A DNA stretch of 44,060 nucleotides, taken from NCBI GenBank assembly GCA_020072655.1, contig JAIQGH010000021.1:17775-61834 (forward strand). The letters are read 5' to 3'. Of this stretch, positions 8,723 through 17,117 are shown in pieces. Source of the stretch: Terriglobia bacterium. Lineage in GTDB: Bacteria > Acidobacteriota > Terriglobia > UBA7540. The notes beneath the pieces were generated by a model that made no database searches, was not told the DNA's origin, and worked only from the letters and a program-made list of their open reading frames with translations. The translations under genes and the position numbers were made by a program. The stretch's first letter is position 1; each line of letters starts with the position of its first letter.

Positions 8723-8852
8723 CCACGAAGACACAAAGGCACAAGGGAACAACCACGAAGGAGCAAAGCAAGGAGGACATACTCAAATCCTGAGGGAAGG
8801 GGTTTTGAGCCCGTAGTATCTTTCTTTGTGTCTTCGCGCCTTTGTGGTGGAA
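8723..8852. repeat. Inverted octamer array A (gltX-rlmB spacer)
   Basis: Left arm 8724-8747 is three 8-nt words of the form CACRAAGR. The right arm 8821-8846 is the inverted version with words of the form TGTCTTNG. The 13-nt CGAAGACACAAAG occurs in the left arm and, inverted, in the right. The loop of about 70 nt has no ORF. The array begins on the base after the gltX stop. The same word family builds array B at 15568-15693. Confidence 0.75.
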
Positions 8853-8860
8853 CTCCTGCG

Positions 8861-9646
8861 ATGTCCAGATCCCGCGAGGAATCGGCCCCGGACGTGGTTT
8901 ACGGCATCAATGCCGTGGCGGAAGCGGTGCGCGCTCAGCGGGTCGAGCACGTGATGATCGCTCAGAACCAGCACAGCCGGCGCGTGCAGGAAATCATCGA
9001 CGCTTGCCGCAAGGCGGGTGTCTCGGTACGTTTTGCGCCGCGCGCGGCGCTTGACCGCGCTGCCGGCACGGCGCATCATCAGGATGTGGTTGCGGTCCGC
9101 CCTGCGCGGCGGTACGACAACCTGGAGGATCTCCTCCACGTGCGCGAGAAGCCTCTGCTGGTGGTTCTGGACAGCGTGGAGGATCCGCGCAACCTGGGGG
9201 CAGTTGTGCGCACGGCGGTGGCCGCGGGCGCGGACGGCCTGGTCATTCCCGAGCGTCGAGCGGCGGGACTGAGCTCCACGGTGGCGCATGCGGCGGCCGG
9301 CGCGCTCGAGCATACCAAGGTTGCTCGTGTTACCAACTTAGCTCGAAGTCTGCTGGAGCTGAAAGAACGCGGCCTATGGATTTACGGCTTCGAAGCGTCA
9401 GCCCCGAAGTCCTACCTCGCGCTCGATTATTCAGGCGCTTGCGCGCTGGTTCTGGGGGGAGAGGGCTCCGGACTGCATCGCCTGGTGCGCGAGGCCTGCG
9501 ACCTCGTGGCGCAGATTCCTCTTTACGGGCCCGTTCAGTCGCTTAACGTTTCCGTCGCCGCCGCCGTCGTGCTTTATGAGGCCGCGCGGCAACGCGCTGC
9601 CGCTTCTCCTCATCTTAATGGGGAGAGCCAGGCAAGCGAACGGTGA
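8861..9646 (+). CDS. rlmB: 23S rRNA (guanosine-2'-O-)-methyltransferase RlmB
   Basis: A 261-aa SpoU-family (SPOUT) RNA methyltransferase, expected to methylate G2251 of 23S rRNA using S-adenosylmethionine. The N-terminal L30e-like domain begins VVYGINAVAEAVRA. SPOUT motif 1 is VLDSVEDPRNLGAVVRTA near residues 103-120, motif 2 LVLGGEGSGLHRLVRE near 197-212, and motif 3 IPLYGPVQSLNVSVAAAVVLYE near 220-241. The ATG at 8861 is preferred over an in-frame start at 8828 because the latter lies in a repeat arm. Within this family the exact target (RlmB or TrmH-like) is inferred. Confidence 0.9.
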   Translation: MSRSREESAPDVVYGINAVAEAVRAQRVEHVMIAQNQHSRRVQEIIDACRKAGVSVRFAPRAALDRAAGTAHHQDVVAVRPARRYDNLEDLLHVREKPLLVVLDSVEDPRNLGAVVRTAVAAGADGLVIPERRAAGLSSTVAHAAAGALEHTKVARVTNLARSLLELKERGLWIYGFEASAPKSYLALDYSGACALVLGGEGSGLHRLVREACDLVAQIPLYGPVQSLNVSVAAAVVLYEAARQRAAASPHLNGESQASER

Positions 9647-9652
9647 TTGGGT

Positions 9653-10858
9653 ATGCCTAAGACATTCAAGGGAAGATATTTAGCATTCATATTACCGGCC
9701 GTGCTGGCGTGGATGGCGGCGTTGCCTGCCGTGATGGATGCGCAAGACAACGCCCCGCAGATGTCGCCGGTCCTCTCCTCGCCGCAGGAGCCCAAAGGCC
9801 AGGACCCGCGCGTCGATAAGCAACAGAACCCCACCATCAAGATCGTCTCCAAACTCGTTGTGACACCCGTTACCGTGATCGATCGAGACGGGCAATTCGT
9901 TTACGGTCTCACGCAGAGAGATTTTCAGATCTTTGACAATGGTGTTGCCCAGCGCCTGGAGAGCTTCGAGTCGGAGGGGCGGCCGGTCGCTTTAGTGGTG
10001 GTTGTCCAAACCAGCCGTTCCGTCGAGGGGCTTCTCGAACAAGTCCGCCCGCTGGGCTCCGTGTTTTCTTCCTTGGTAGTGGGGCCGCAGGGCCAGGTGG
10101 CGGTGGTGACTTTCAGTGACCGCGTGCACGTCGCACAGGATTTCTCCGGCGACAGCGACCAACTTACGGCGGTGCTGCGCCGGATGGTGCCCGACGGAGA
10201 CGGATCGAGGCTCAATGATGCTATGATGCGGGCCGTCGCGCTTCTCGAGCGCCGTCCCGAAACCGAGCGGCGAGTGATCGTCGCGTTCTCCAGCGGCTTC
10301 GACTCCGGAAGCGAAAGCAACAGCAAGGAAGTTATTCGGCGCGCCACGGGTTCGGAAGTAACCGTGTATGGCTTGGGCTTCAGCCCGGTCGAAAGCTTGC
10401 TGACCCGCAACCGGGAACTCTCCGGCCCCGGCCCCATCGACGCCAACCTGGGCCGTCCCACACCGCCGGGAATGCCCCCCACACCCTCGACTGCTACCAG
10501 CGTTTACGACGCGCCGATTCCGATCGTGGATATCCTTACGGCCGCCGGTGAGGTCGTCCGGTCAACCATATTTTCCAACCTCCTGGAGTATTACTCAGGA
10601 TATACGGGCGGGATTTACACCAAACATTGGAAGAAGAAAACCGTGGAGGACCAAGTAAGCCGCATCGCTTCCGAAATCCACAGCCAGTACGAGTTGGCCT
10701 ATGTCCCGGACACCCTTTCCGAGGAAGGCTTCCACAAGATTGTGGTAAAAGTGAACGGCCCGGGATGGAAAGTCAGAGCGCGCGCCGGATACTTCTACCA
10801 GGCGCCGACCGCACCTGCCTCCGCCCCCGCGGCGGCAACTTCCCACGCGCCGAAATAA
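9653..10858 (+). CDS. Secreted VWA protein, acidobacterial VWFA-related type
   Basis: A 401-aa exported protein with a signal peptide (hydrophobic stretch near residues 9-27), a short Pro/Gln-rich linker, the TVIDRDGQFVYGLTQRDFQI block typical of acidobacterial VWFA-related proteins near 65-84, and a von Willebrand A domain from about 105 to 290. The first metal-site motif reads QTSRS instead of DxSxS, so classical MIDAS metal binding is probably impaired. The C-terminus is low-complexity Ala/Pro. ATG 9653 is used; a TTG two codons upstream is also possible. The function is unknown, presumably an extracytoplasmic protein-protein interaction. A relative with an intact motif is encoded at 13211-14341. 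Confidence 0.85.
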   Translation: MPKTFKGRYLAFILPAVLAWMAALPAVMDAQDNAPQMSPVLSSPQEPKGQDPRVDKQQNPTIKIVSKLVVTPVTVIDRDGQFVYGLTQRDFQIFDNGVAQRLESFESEGRPVALVVVVQTSRSVEGLLEQVRPLGSVFSSLVVGPQGQVAVVTFSDRVHVAQDFSGDSDQLTAVLRRMVPDGDGSRLNDAMMRAVALLERRPETERRVIVAFSSGFDSGSESNSKEVIRRATGSEVTVYGLGFSPVESLLTRNRELSGPGPIDANLGRPTPPGMPPTPSTATSVYDAPIPIVDILTAAGEVVRSTIFSNLLEYYSGYTGGIYTKHWKKKTVEDQVSRIASEIHSQYELAYVPDTLSEEGFHKIVVKVNGPGWKVRARAGYFYQAPTAPASAPAAATSHAPK

Positions 10859-10930
10859 CCTTTTCGACCTCGTTCTCCATCGGGCGAATTAGAGAGGATT
10901 GGGGTAGGCGCGAGCGTTGCGCAGAGGGCT

Positions 10931-11410
10931 TCAGTACTCCTCGTAGCTTTGCACCTCGACGCGTTTTTGCGCTCTTAGATCAATCTCGGCGAGGTAGGGG
11001 CGCATGGCTTGGGGCGGGACCTGCAGAACCATAACGTGAGTCGTGCCCCCCAGCCGGTAAACGACGCTGAAGAAGCGGTTCCGCTTCCCGTACAGAATGT
11101 GCAACTGATAGTCCGGCTGTACCTTCCAGGGGACCTTCAGCCGGCGAACCTTCTTGCTGACATCGGAGCGGTATTGCATCAGACTGATGGAACTGAAAGG
11201 CGCCGTTACTTCTCCCTCCACACATTTGAACGTCAGCCCTTCGGGACCGACCTCTAGGTTCCCTTCGCAGCCCTCGGAAAGGCTCTCGGTGCCGGCGGCG
11301 TATTTGAACTGCGGCTTGGGGGCTTCCTCGCGGCCCAGCGCCGACCCGGAGGCGGCCAGCAGCACGGCGAGCAAACCGCAGAACAGCGTCCCTCGGCTTC
11401 GCAATGCCAT
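10931..11410 (-). CDS. Secreted protein of unknown function
   Basis: A 159-aa protein with a clear signal peptide (RSRGTLFCGLLAVLLAASGSALG near the N-terminus, cleavage probably after residue 24-25). The mature part is beta-rich, has a Cys pair (SEGCEGNLEV and LTFKCVEGEV) and ends in EVQSYEEY. I recognise no family. The ATG at 11410 is chosen because AGGAAAGGA stands before it and the signal peptide begins there; a longer in-frame start at 11491 adds a segment without these features. It is the last gene of a minus-strand run with the TonB-like gene and acpS. Confidence 0.7.
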   Translation of the reverse strand: MALRSRGTLFCGLLAVLLAASGSALGREEAPKPQFKYAAGTESLSEGCEGNLEVGPEGLTFKCVEGEVTAPFSSISLMQYRSDVSKKVRRLKVPWKVQPDYQLHILYGKRNRFFSVVYRLGGTTHVMVLQVPPQAMRPYLAEIDLRAQKRVEVQSYEEY

Positions 11411-11498
11411 GGGTTTCCTTTCCTGGCGCGCCTTGAACTTCACAGCGAGAACAAGCAATTCTATTCTATTGCCCCTCTGCGTCGGATGCACGGAGAAT

Positions 11499-12260
11499 TC
11501 AGGGATGCTGCGTCAGGCGGCTTGAGCGTGGAAGGAATTGTCCGGGGCTATCGCCGGGGGTCCGTGCCGCAGACCAGCGCTCCACGGGGACGTCAACATC
11601 GAGATACCACGGCACGGCCAGAGCTCCCCAACGGGCGGGCTGAAATTTCCAGCGATCTACAATCCGCCGCGCCTCGGCAAGCCCGGCGATCGCCGCCTCG
11701 AGGGGCACCGAATCCACGACTTCGCCCTTCGGGCCTACCAAAACCCGCAAGGGAATGGAGATGGCGTGAAACGGATGGGAGAGCCTCTCCAGCAGCACGG
11801 GTGGGCGGATTTGGCGCTTCAGATCACGCTCGGGCTCGGGGGGCATCTCCTCGATCCTGTTCGAGCGGAGCGCGAAGCGAATGTCTAAATAGGTCCTGAA
11901 CTCCCGGGGCCCCTGCCGCTTGTGCGCCGGCAGAAACAACCACTTGCCCACGGCTTTCAGGGCCGCCAAAGCAAGGAAGGGGTGTCCGCTGACCACATGG
12001 ACTTCCGAAACCGTCCCGGCCTCATCGACGGTGGCAATAACGCGGACGTCTCCCTGGATGAAGTTTACCCTTGCCACGGCAGGGTATTCCGGCACCTGCT
12101 GCTTGACGAGGAGCTTGGTGGCTTTCTTCTCCGTCAGCACGGTGAGGTCTTGCGCGTCGGTCAGCGTTTCCGCCGCGACCAGACGAACGTTCGGCGCCAG
12201 CCCCAGGAGCAGCGCCAGCGGGGCCAAGAGAAAACCCTGATGGAATGCGATCCTAGCCAT
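11499..12260 (-). CDS. Exported protein with two TonB C-terminal-like domains
   Basis: A 253-aa protein with an N-terminal signal or anchor (LLAPLALLLGLAP near residues 10-22) and two TonB_C-type repeats. The first (VPEYPAVARVNFIQGDVRVIATVDEAG, near 55-115) contains the usual YP..AR..F.QG.V pattern. The second (SIPLRVLVGPKGEVVD to VPWYLDVDVPV, near 165-230) is more divergent and lacks YP..A. There is no Pro-rich spanning linker as in TonB itself, so it is probably a periplasmic TonB-domain protein and not the energy transducer. Its ATG overlaps the end of acpS by 8 nt. Confidence 0.75.
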   Translation of the reverse strand: MARIAFHQGFLLAPLALLLGLAPNVRLVAAETLTDAQDLTVLTEKKATKLLVKQQVPEYPAVARVNFIQGDVRVIATVDEAGTVSEVHVVSGHPFLALAALKAVGKWLFLPAHKRQGPREFRTYLDIRFALRSNRIEEMPPEPERDLKRQIRPPVLLERLSHPFHAISIPLRVLVGPKGEVVDSVPLEAAIAGLAEARRIVDRWKFQPARWGALAVPWYLDVDVPVERWSAARTPGDSPGQFLPRSSRLTQHP

Positions 12261-12636
12261 CCGACTCCAGAATCACCTGGGCGATCACGTAATCATTGCT
12301 GTGCGACAAGGAGACCGCCGTCCGTGTCACTCCCAGTGCCCGGGCCAGTTCTTGCGCGCGCCCGGTGAAAACCACTTCCGGCTTACCGCTCGGCTGGTGA
12401 GTGATTTCCACGTCCAGCCAGCGAATGCCATCCCGCCAGCCTGTTCCCAAGGCCTTGAAAGCCGCTTCCTTGGCGGCAAAGCGTGCTGCCAAGCGCTCCG
12501 CACTGTTCCTGGCCTGCCGGCAGTAGGCGATCTCGCTCGGCGTATAAAGACGCCGCAGGAACCGTTCCCCGTATCGCCGGAGAGCCTGCTCAATCCGCTC
12601 TGTTTCGGTGATGTCTACACCCGTGCCGACGATCAT
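12253..12636 (-). CDS. acpS: Holo-[acyl-carrier-protein] synthase
   Basis: A 127-aa enzyme that transfers the 4'-phosphopantetheine arm from CoA to the serine of acyl carrier protein. It has GTGVDITETERI near residues 4-15 (metal-binding Asp) and RFAAKEAAFKALGTG near 52-66, both diagnostic of AcpS. The ATG at 12636 begins exactly at the conserved MIVGTGVDI, so an upstream in-frame extension to 13245 is rejected. It overlaps the TonB-domain gene and starts 41 nt after the RsbRD-like gene. Its substrate ACP is encoded at 32385-32633. Confidence 0.93.
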   Translation of the reverse strand: MIVGTGVDITETERIEQALRRYGERFLRRLYTPSEIAYCRQARNSAERLAARFAAKEAAFKALGTGWRDGIRWLDVEITHQPSGKPEVVFTGRAQELARALGVTRTAVSLSHSNDYVIAQVILESDG

Positions 12637-12677
12637 CTCGGCGCTTGCCCTGCTCCCACCCAGGCGGCCGGAGGAAT

Positions 12678-13133
12678 TCAGGCCGCGGCCGCCGGTTCCC
12701 GCTGAGTCGACACCCTCTCGTATCCCCGGATCGTATAATAAATCGCCCGGTCGAAGAAACGCCCGACCAGGCGCTGCAATTCCTGCTCCTGATAGAGCTC
12801 CACCGCCGAATCCGTCAGACCGCGCGTGCGGATGAAATCGCGCAGATGATACTTGCTCAGGGTCAGCGCGTACACAACTTCGCTGAGCGGGACCCCTTCG
12901 GCAAAGCGTCGTCTGCCCAGTTCGCTGTAAGTGGCCTCGATGCTTTCGTCGGTGGTGTGCCCAAGCCAACGCCCCAGGTTTCGATACACATCGTAAAGGC
13001 GGTGGCGCAGTTCCTCGCGGGGAATTTTGTGGTAAGCGGACGTGCGCGCGTTGGTCGCCAAGTCGTCGAGGAGACCCCGGGTTAGCTCCTCCGCGTGGTC
13101 CTCGATCATGCGGACTAAACGCGCCGAAAGCAT
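12678..13133 (-). CDS. RsbRD N-terminal-like sensor protein
   Basis: A 151-aa all-helical soluble protein whose start (LVRMIEDHAEELTRGLLDDLA and PREELRHRLYDVYRNLGRWL) resembles the RsbRD_N domain found at the N-terminus of RsbR-type stressosome co-antagonists. No STAS domain follows, so it would be a stand-alone version. The last residues are Ala-rich. It lies upstream of acpS in the same direction. The family call is from pattern recognition; partner proteins are not visible in the window. Confidence 0.6.
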   Translation of the reverse strand: MLSARLVRMIEDHAEELTRGLLDDLATNARTSAYHKIPREELRHRLYDVYRNLGRWLGHTTDESIEATYSELGRRRFAEGVPLSEVVYALTLSKYHLRDFIRTRGLTDSAVELYQEQELQRLVGRFFDRAIYYTIRGYERVSTQREPAAAA

Positions 13134-13210
13134 AACTTTCTCTGGGCCTTAAAGGCTCAGCCCTCCCTCGCCCTGCGTGCTCAAAACTATAACAGACGCG
13201 AGGAGAAGAT

Positions 13211-14341
13211 TCAACGCGCCGCCGGAGGGTAGGTTCCGCTGGCAATGGAACGCGTTACTCGTTGGCGGCGAAATAGCCGGGCTTTGGAGGGAGTGTAGCC
13301 AAGGCTGTATTGCTCGTCCAATTCGTGTCCGATCGCTTCCAGCGAGTCGGCGAGCTGCATCAGACGCATGGCGGTAAAGATCCCGGTCTCGGCGCCCAAG
13401 CCCTTGTTCTGGGAAGTGTCGCCGATCTGGCCGTGCGAGAAATAGCCGGTTTCGAGGTCGGTCCCCGGCGTGGCCTCCCGTGGGAAGAAGGCCGCCCCCC
13501 CCGTCTGCTCGGAGATTTGCTCCAGAATCTTGTCGCCGGGATTGCTGAAGCCGTAAGCGGTGTTCCCGATGGTGTAGATCAGCGTTTCGGCCTTCCGCGC
13601 CATCGCAATCGCCTCTTCCAGCGTGTGCTCGCTCTGCACATCGCGGCCGTCGCTGACCAGCACCAGAACACGCCGCGTGTTTTCCGGCGGCCCGGTCTTA
13701 AGCATCTTCTCCTTGCAGGCGTTAAAGATCGCGTCGAAAAGCGCCTTGCCGCCCCCCGCTTTGAGGGCGCTGATTTTCTCGTTCAAGAGTTCAGGTTCGT
13801 TCGTGAAATCTTGAATGATTGAGCTGGTGGCGTCGTAGTTCTGGAGGAAGATCTGGTTCGGGCTGCTCCGTCCCTGGAGCATGTTGAAGACAAACTCGCT
13901 CGAGGCGTCCTTCTCGAATTGCAGGGAAGGGCGGGCACTGTTTGAGGTGTCGAGGATCAGCCCGATGCGTAACGGCGGGCGCATTTCGCGGCTGAAGTAG
14001 CGGATCGTCTGCCGAACGCCGTCTTCGTAGACGTTAAAATCGTCCTTGTTGAGGTCAATCACGGGCCGGCCGCGCTTGTCCAGTACGGTGACGGGTACGT
14101 TGACCACCTCGACGCGCACCCGGACTGAGCTCGCGCCGGAAGGGGGTGCTTCTTCCTTCGCGGCCGCCGGGTTGGACTCCTTCGCCGTCGCCGGGGGTGT
14201 CGCGGGGGCCGCAGTGGGACCCTGAGCGAATCCCAAACTCATCGTCCAAAGAAGGGCCAGTCCTAAGACCGCTGTGCGTGCCGGCGCGAATGAGCGCTGG
14301 CCTCTCTTACTCATCGCCCTTTCGGAATGCGGCAGGGCCAT
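13211..14341 (-). CDS. Secreted VWA protein, acidobacterial VWFA-related type (second copy)
   Basis: A 376-aa exported protein with a signal peptide (TAVLGLALLWTMSLGFAQG near residues 23-41), an Ala/Pro-rich linker, the VTVLDKRGRPVIDLNKDDFNVYEDG block near 84-108 and a VWA domain from about 123 to 330. The MIDAS motif DTSNS near residue 131 is intact, in contrast to the copy at 9653. ATG 14341 has GGAG 8 nt upstream; ATG 14314 is an alternative that gives a shorter n-region. The function is unknown. The C-terminus ends in a basic tail. Confidence 0.85.
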   Translation of the reverse strand: MALPHSERAMSKRGQRSFAPARTAVLGLALLWTMSLGFAQGPTAAPATPPATAKESNPAAAKEEAPPSGASSVRVRVEVVNVPVTVLDKRGRPVIDLNKDDFNVYEDGVRQTIRYFSREMRPPLRIGLILDTSNSARPSLQFEKDASSEFVFNMLQGRSSPNQIFLQNYDATSSIIQDFTNEPELLNEKISALKAGGGKALFDAIFNACKEKMLKTGPPENTRRVLVLVSDGRDVQSEHTLEEAIAMARKAETLIYTIGNTAYGFSNPGDKILEQISEQTGGAAFFPREATPGTDLETGYFSHGQIGDTSQNKGLGAETGIFTAMRLMQLADSLEAIGHELDEQYSLGYTPSKARLFRRQRVTRSIASGTYPPAAR

Positions 14342-14447
14342 CGTTCTAACTCCGCTCCCGAGCTCTCTCGGCGCTGCTCACCATCTTAGCGCAAACTCTA
14401 GCCCCGGTGTAGCGGCACCTCCGGCGGGCCGAGTCCTGACTTGCGGC

Positions 14448-14513
14448 GTAGCGCCGGGCTTAAGCCCGGCACACGCAGAATCAATCAGATGCCGCCCTGA
14501 AGGGCGGCGCTAC
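14448..14513. repeat. Doublet-hairpin repeat, copy 1
   Basis: Two perfect or near-perfect hairpins in tandem: a palindrome GCCGGGCTTAAGCCCGGC at 14453-14470 and GCCGCCCTGAAGGGCGGC at 14491-14508. They are enclosed by GTAGCGCC (14448) and GGCGCTAC (14506), so the whole unit is also an inverted repeat. It lies in the 259-nt gap between a VWA gene and the CDF gene. The architecture matches the doublet at 22658-22714 with different stem sequences. Confidence 0.85.
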
Positions 14514-14600
14514 CTGGTCTGATGGAGAGTCTCGCCAGCCCAAGCCGCCGCGCATTGCCAGCACGCTCGGGGTTACACTAGAATTTCTTGCGGAGAGCGT

Positions 14601-15524
14601 GTGCACGCGCTGACCCATGATCGATCTGCTGACCGAGTGGTCCAGGTGGCGCTCGTGGCGACGTTGGCCCTGGTAGTGACGGAATTCGTCGCCGGGGCGC
14701 TCGCCCACAGCCTGGCGCTGATCAGCGACGGCTGGCACAACTTCACCGACGTTCCCACCCTGTTGCTTTCCTGGGGGGCGCTCCACTTTGCGCGTCGGGC
14801 TCCCGACCGACGGAAAACCTTCGGTTATCACCGCGCGGGAGTGCTGGCGGCCTTCGTCAACGGGCTCCTGCTGGTGGGCGTGGCGGCGTTCATCTGCTAC
14901 GAAGGCTACGAGCGCATCCTTCGTCCCGAACGTGTGGCCAGCGGCGCGATGCTGGGTGTCGGCCTCCTGGCGCTGGTCATCAACGGTGGCATCACGCTGG
15001 GCTTGGCCCGCCGGCGGCGCGACCTGAACCTGCGTGCGGTCTTCATCCACAACCTCGGGGACGCGCTCTCCAATGTGGGCATCATCGCCGGCGGCTGGCT
15101 GATTCGCGAGACTGGCCAGACGTTCATCGATCCGGTGCTGGCCTTTCTCATTTCCGGCATGATCGTTTGGAGCGCTGTCGGCATCCTCATCGAATCGACG
15201 AACATCCTGCTGGAGAGCGCGCCCAAGGGCATCAGCGTCGAGCGGGTGGCTAACGCGATGCTCGACGTCCCCGGCGTGCGCGAAGTCCACGACGTCCACA
15301 TCTGGAGCTTGGGCTCCGAATCCCACGCCCTCGCCTGTCACATCTGCATCTTCGATATGCCGACCTCCGAAAGCGAGCGCATCTCCCATCGCGTGCAGGC
15401 ATTGCTGGCGAGCGAGTTCGGCATCACGCACACGACGATTCAGTTCGAGCACACGCACCCTCCGGGAGATTTCCACCGTTACATGCCCGCGCCTGCGTCC
15501 TCCAAGGGTGAGGCCGGAGAATAA
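14601..15524 (+). CDS. Cation diffusion facilitator (CzcD/ZitB-like metal exporter)
   Basis: A 307-aa inner-membrane H+/metal antiporter of the CDF family with six predicted TM helices in the first about 200 residues and a cytoplasmic C-terminal domain. The TM2 metal-site motif is SDGWHNFTD near residues 42-50 and the TM5 motif is HNLGDALSN near 149-157, indicating a zinc-type exporter. The cytoplasmic domain includes VPGVREVHDVHIWSLGSE and ends in a His-containing tail. The start is GTG 14601 with GGAGAG just upstream. Metal specificity is inferred from the H/D motifs. Confidence 0.9.
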   Translation: MHALTHDRSADRVVQVALVATLALVVTEFVAGALAHSLALISDGWHNFTDVPTLLLSWGALHFARRAPDRRKTFGYHRAGVLAAFVNGLLLVGVAAFICYEGYERILRPERVASGAMLGVGLLALVINGGITLGLARRRRDLNLRAVFIHNLGDALSNVGIIAGGWLIRETGQTFIDPVLAFLISGMIVWSAVGILIESTNILLESAPKGISVERVANAMLDVPGVREVHDVHIWSLGSESHALACHICIFDMPTSESERISHRVQALLASEFGITHTTIQFEHTHPPGDFHRYMPAPASSKGEAGE

Positions 15525-15567
15525 AGTCGAGGCCTTCCCTTGCTGCCACCGACTTCAGGAAAAAGAT

Positions 15568-15693
15568 CACCACTAAGGCACAAAGACACCAAGCAAGACC
15601 GGGAAGGAAAAAGCACAGGCCAGGGATGAACAGCTTTCTGCCTTCCATTTTTCTGACGTGTCCTTTTCTTTGTGTCTTGGTGTCTTTGTGGTG
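15568..15693. repeat. Inverted octamer array B (CDF-serS spacer)
   Basis: Left arm 15568-15593 contains CACAAAGACACCAAG; right arm 15665-15693 is its inverse, with octamers of the form TGTCTTNG. The loop is about 70 nt without an ORF. The word family is the same as array A. It lies between the convergent ends of the CDF gene and serS, and could act as a bidirectional stop in RNA, although no T-tract is present. Confidence 0.75.
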
Positions 15694-15738
15694 TATTCGC
15701 CGGTGGCAATCCAATTGCCGACCGCGACGTGCGGGGAA

Positions 15739-17019
15739 CTACTCGGGTGGGGTGATTCGGTCCAAACCGTCGAGGTAGGGGCGCAGCGCTTCGGGGATGA
15801 CGACGGAGCCGTCGGCCTGCTGATAGTTCTCGAGGAGGGCGAGCCACGTCCGGCCAATGGCGAGCCCGCTGCCGTTCAGCGTGTGTAGAAATTCGGTCTT
15901 GCCTTTGCCGCCGCGCCGGAAGCGCAGGTTGGCGCGCCGCGCCTGAAAGGCTTCGAAGTTGGTGCAGGAGGAAATCTCCTTGTACTCGCCGCTGGAGGGC
16001 AACCAAACTTCCAGATCGTAGGTTTTCGTCGCGCTGAAGCCCAGGTCCGCCGTGCATAGCACCACGACGCGGTAAGGCAAGCCAAGCCGCTGAAGAACCA
16101 CCTCGGCATCCCGCGTCAGTGATTCGAGCTCGTCGTAGGAATTTTCGGGGAGCGCGAACTTGACGAGTTCCACCTTCTGAAACTGGTGCTGGCGGATAAT
16201 GCCGCGCGTGTCCTTGCCGTAGGACCCCGCTTCGCTGCGGAAACAGGCCGTCCACGCGCAGAGCTTGACGGGCAAGCGCTCGGCTTCGAGCACTTCATCA
16301 CGGTAAAGGTTCGTCACCGGGACTTCGGCGGTGGGGATGAGCCAGTAGTCGGTGCCCTCAAGCTTGAAGAGGTCTTCCGCGAATTTGGGCAGGTTGCCCG
16401 TGCCGAAGAGGCTTGCGGAATTGACAATGAACGGCGGCAGAATTTCCGTGTAGCCGTGCTCGCGCGTGTGGAGGTCGAGCATGAAATTGGCGAGCGCGCG
16501 CTCGAGCTGGGCGCCGATGCCTTGGTAAACGGAGAAGCGCGCGCCCGAGATCTTGGCGGCGCGTTCGAAATCGAGCATCCGCAGCTGCGGCCCCAGGTCC
16601 CAGTGTGCCTTCGCCTGAAAGTCGAATGGGCGCGGCTCGCCCCAGCGGCGCACCTCCTGATTGTCCTCGGGCCCGCGGCCTACCGGCACACTCGCATGCG
16701 GGATGTTGGGAATGTTCTTGAGCACCTCGCGCAGCCGCGCATCCAGCCCTTTGGCTTTCTCATCGAGCTGCGCGATGTGGTCGCCGAGCGTACGCATCTC
16801 GGCGATCAGCGCTGAGGCATCTTGTCTCTGCTTCTTCAGCGCGGCGATTTCATCGGAGACCTTGTTCCGCCGCGCCTTACCGCTCTCGGCTTCCACGAGA
16901 AACTTGCGTCGCTCGCGGTCGAGCTCCTCGAAGTCCGCAAGAGAATCCGCGAGCCCGCGCTCGCGCATCTTCTGCTTGACCAGCCCCAGGTTGTCGCGAA
17001 CAAATCCCAGATCGAGCAT
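15739..17019 (-). CDS. serS: Serine--tRNA ligase
   Basis: A 426-aa class II aminoacyl-tRNA synthetase charging tRNA(Ser). The N-terminal coiled-coil arm spans about residues 30-100 ([19 protein letters not shown] and following). The class II catalytic core follows, with motif 2 [23 protein letters not shown] near 262-284 and motif 3 [20 protein letters not shown] near 383-402. The length is normal. ATG 17019 begins the standard [10 protein letters not shown] start. No neighbour-based regulation is evident. Confidence 0.95.
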   Translation of the reverse strand: MLDLGFVRDNLGLVKQKMRERGLADSLADFEELDRERRKFLVEAESGKARRNKVSDEIAALKKQRQDASALIAEMRTLGDHIAQLDEKAKGLDARLREVLKNIPNIPHASVPVGRGPEDNQEVRRWGEPRPFDFQAKAHWDLGPQLRMLDFERAAKISGARFSVYQGIGAQLERALANFMLDLHTREHGYTEILPPFIVNSASLFGTGNLPKFAEDLFKLEGTDYWLIPTAEVPVTNLYRDEVLEAERLPVKLCAWTACFRSEAGSYGKDTRGIIRQHQFQKVELVKFALPENSYDELESLTRDAEVVLQRLGLPYRVVVLCTADLGFSATKTYDLEVWLPSSGEYKEISSCTNFEAFQARRANLRFRRGGKGKTEFLHTLNGSGLAIGRTWLALLENYQQADGSVVIPEALRPYLDGLDRITPPE

Positions 17020-17117
17020 GAGGCCACCTTCGACGATTCGGAATGGTCAATTTAAACCAGAGCGCAATGCCTGTCAATTTCAGCGGACCCTGGTATGGAA
17101 CCTGACAAGGGGCCAGT

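Noticed and set aside
8723-8852. Simple rho-independent terminator after gltX
   Set aside because: The arms are far apart with a loop of about 70 nt and no T-tract follows; the same words recur at another locus.
12637-13245. N-terminal extension of acpS
   Set aside because: The upstream frame overlaps the RsbRD-like gene out of frame; conserved AcpS starts exactly at ATG 12636.
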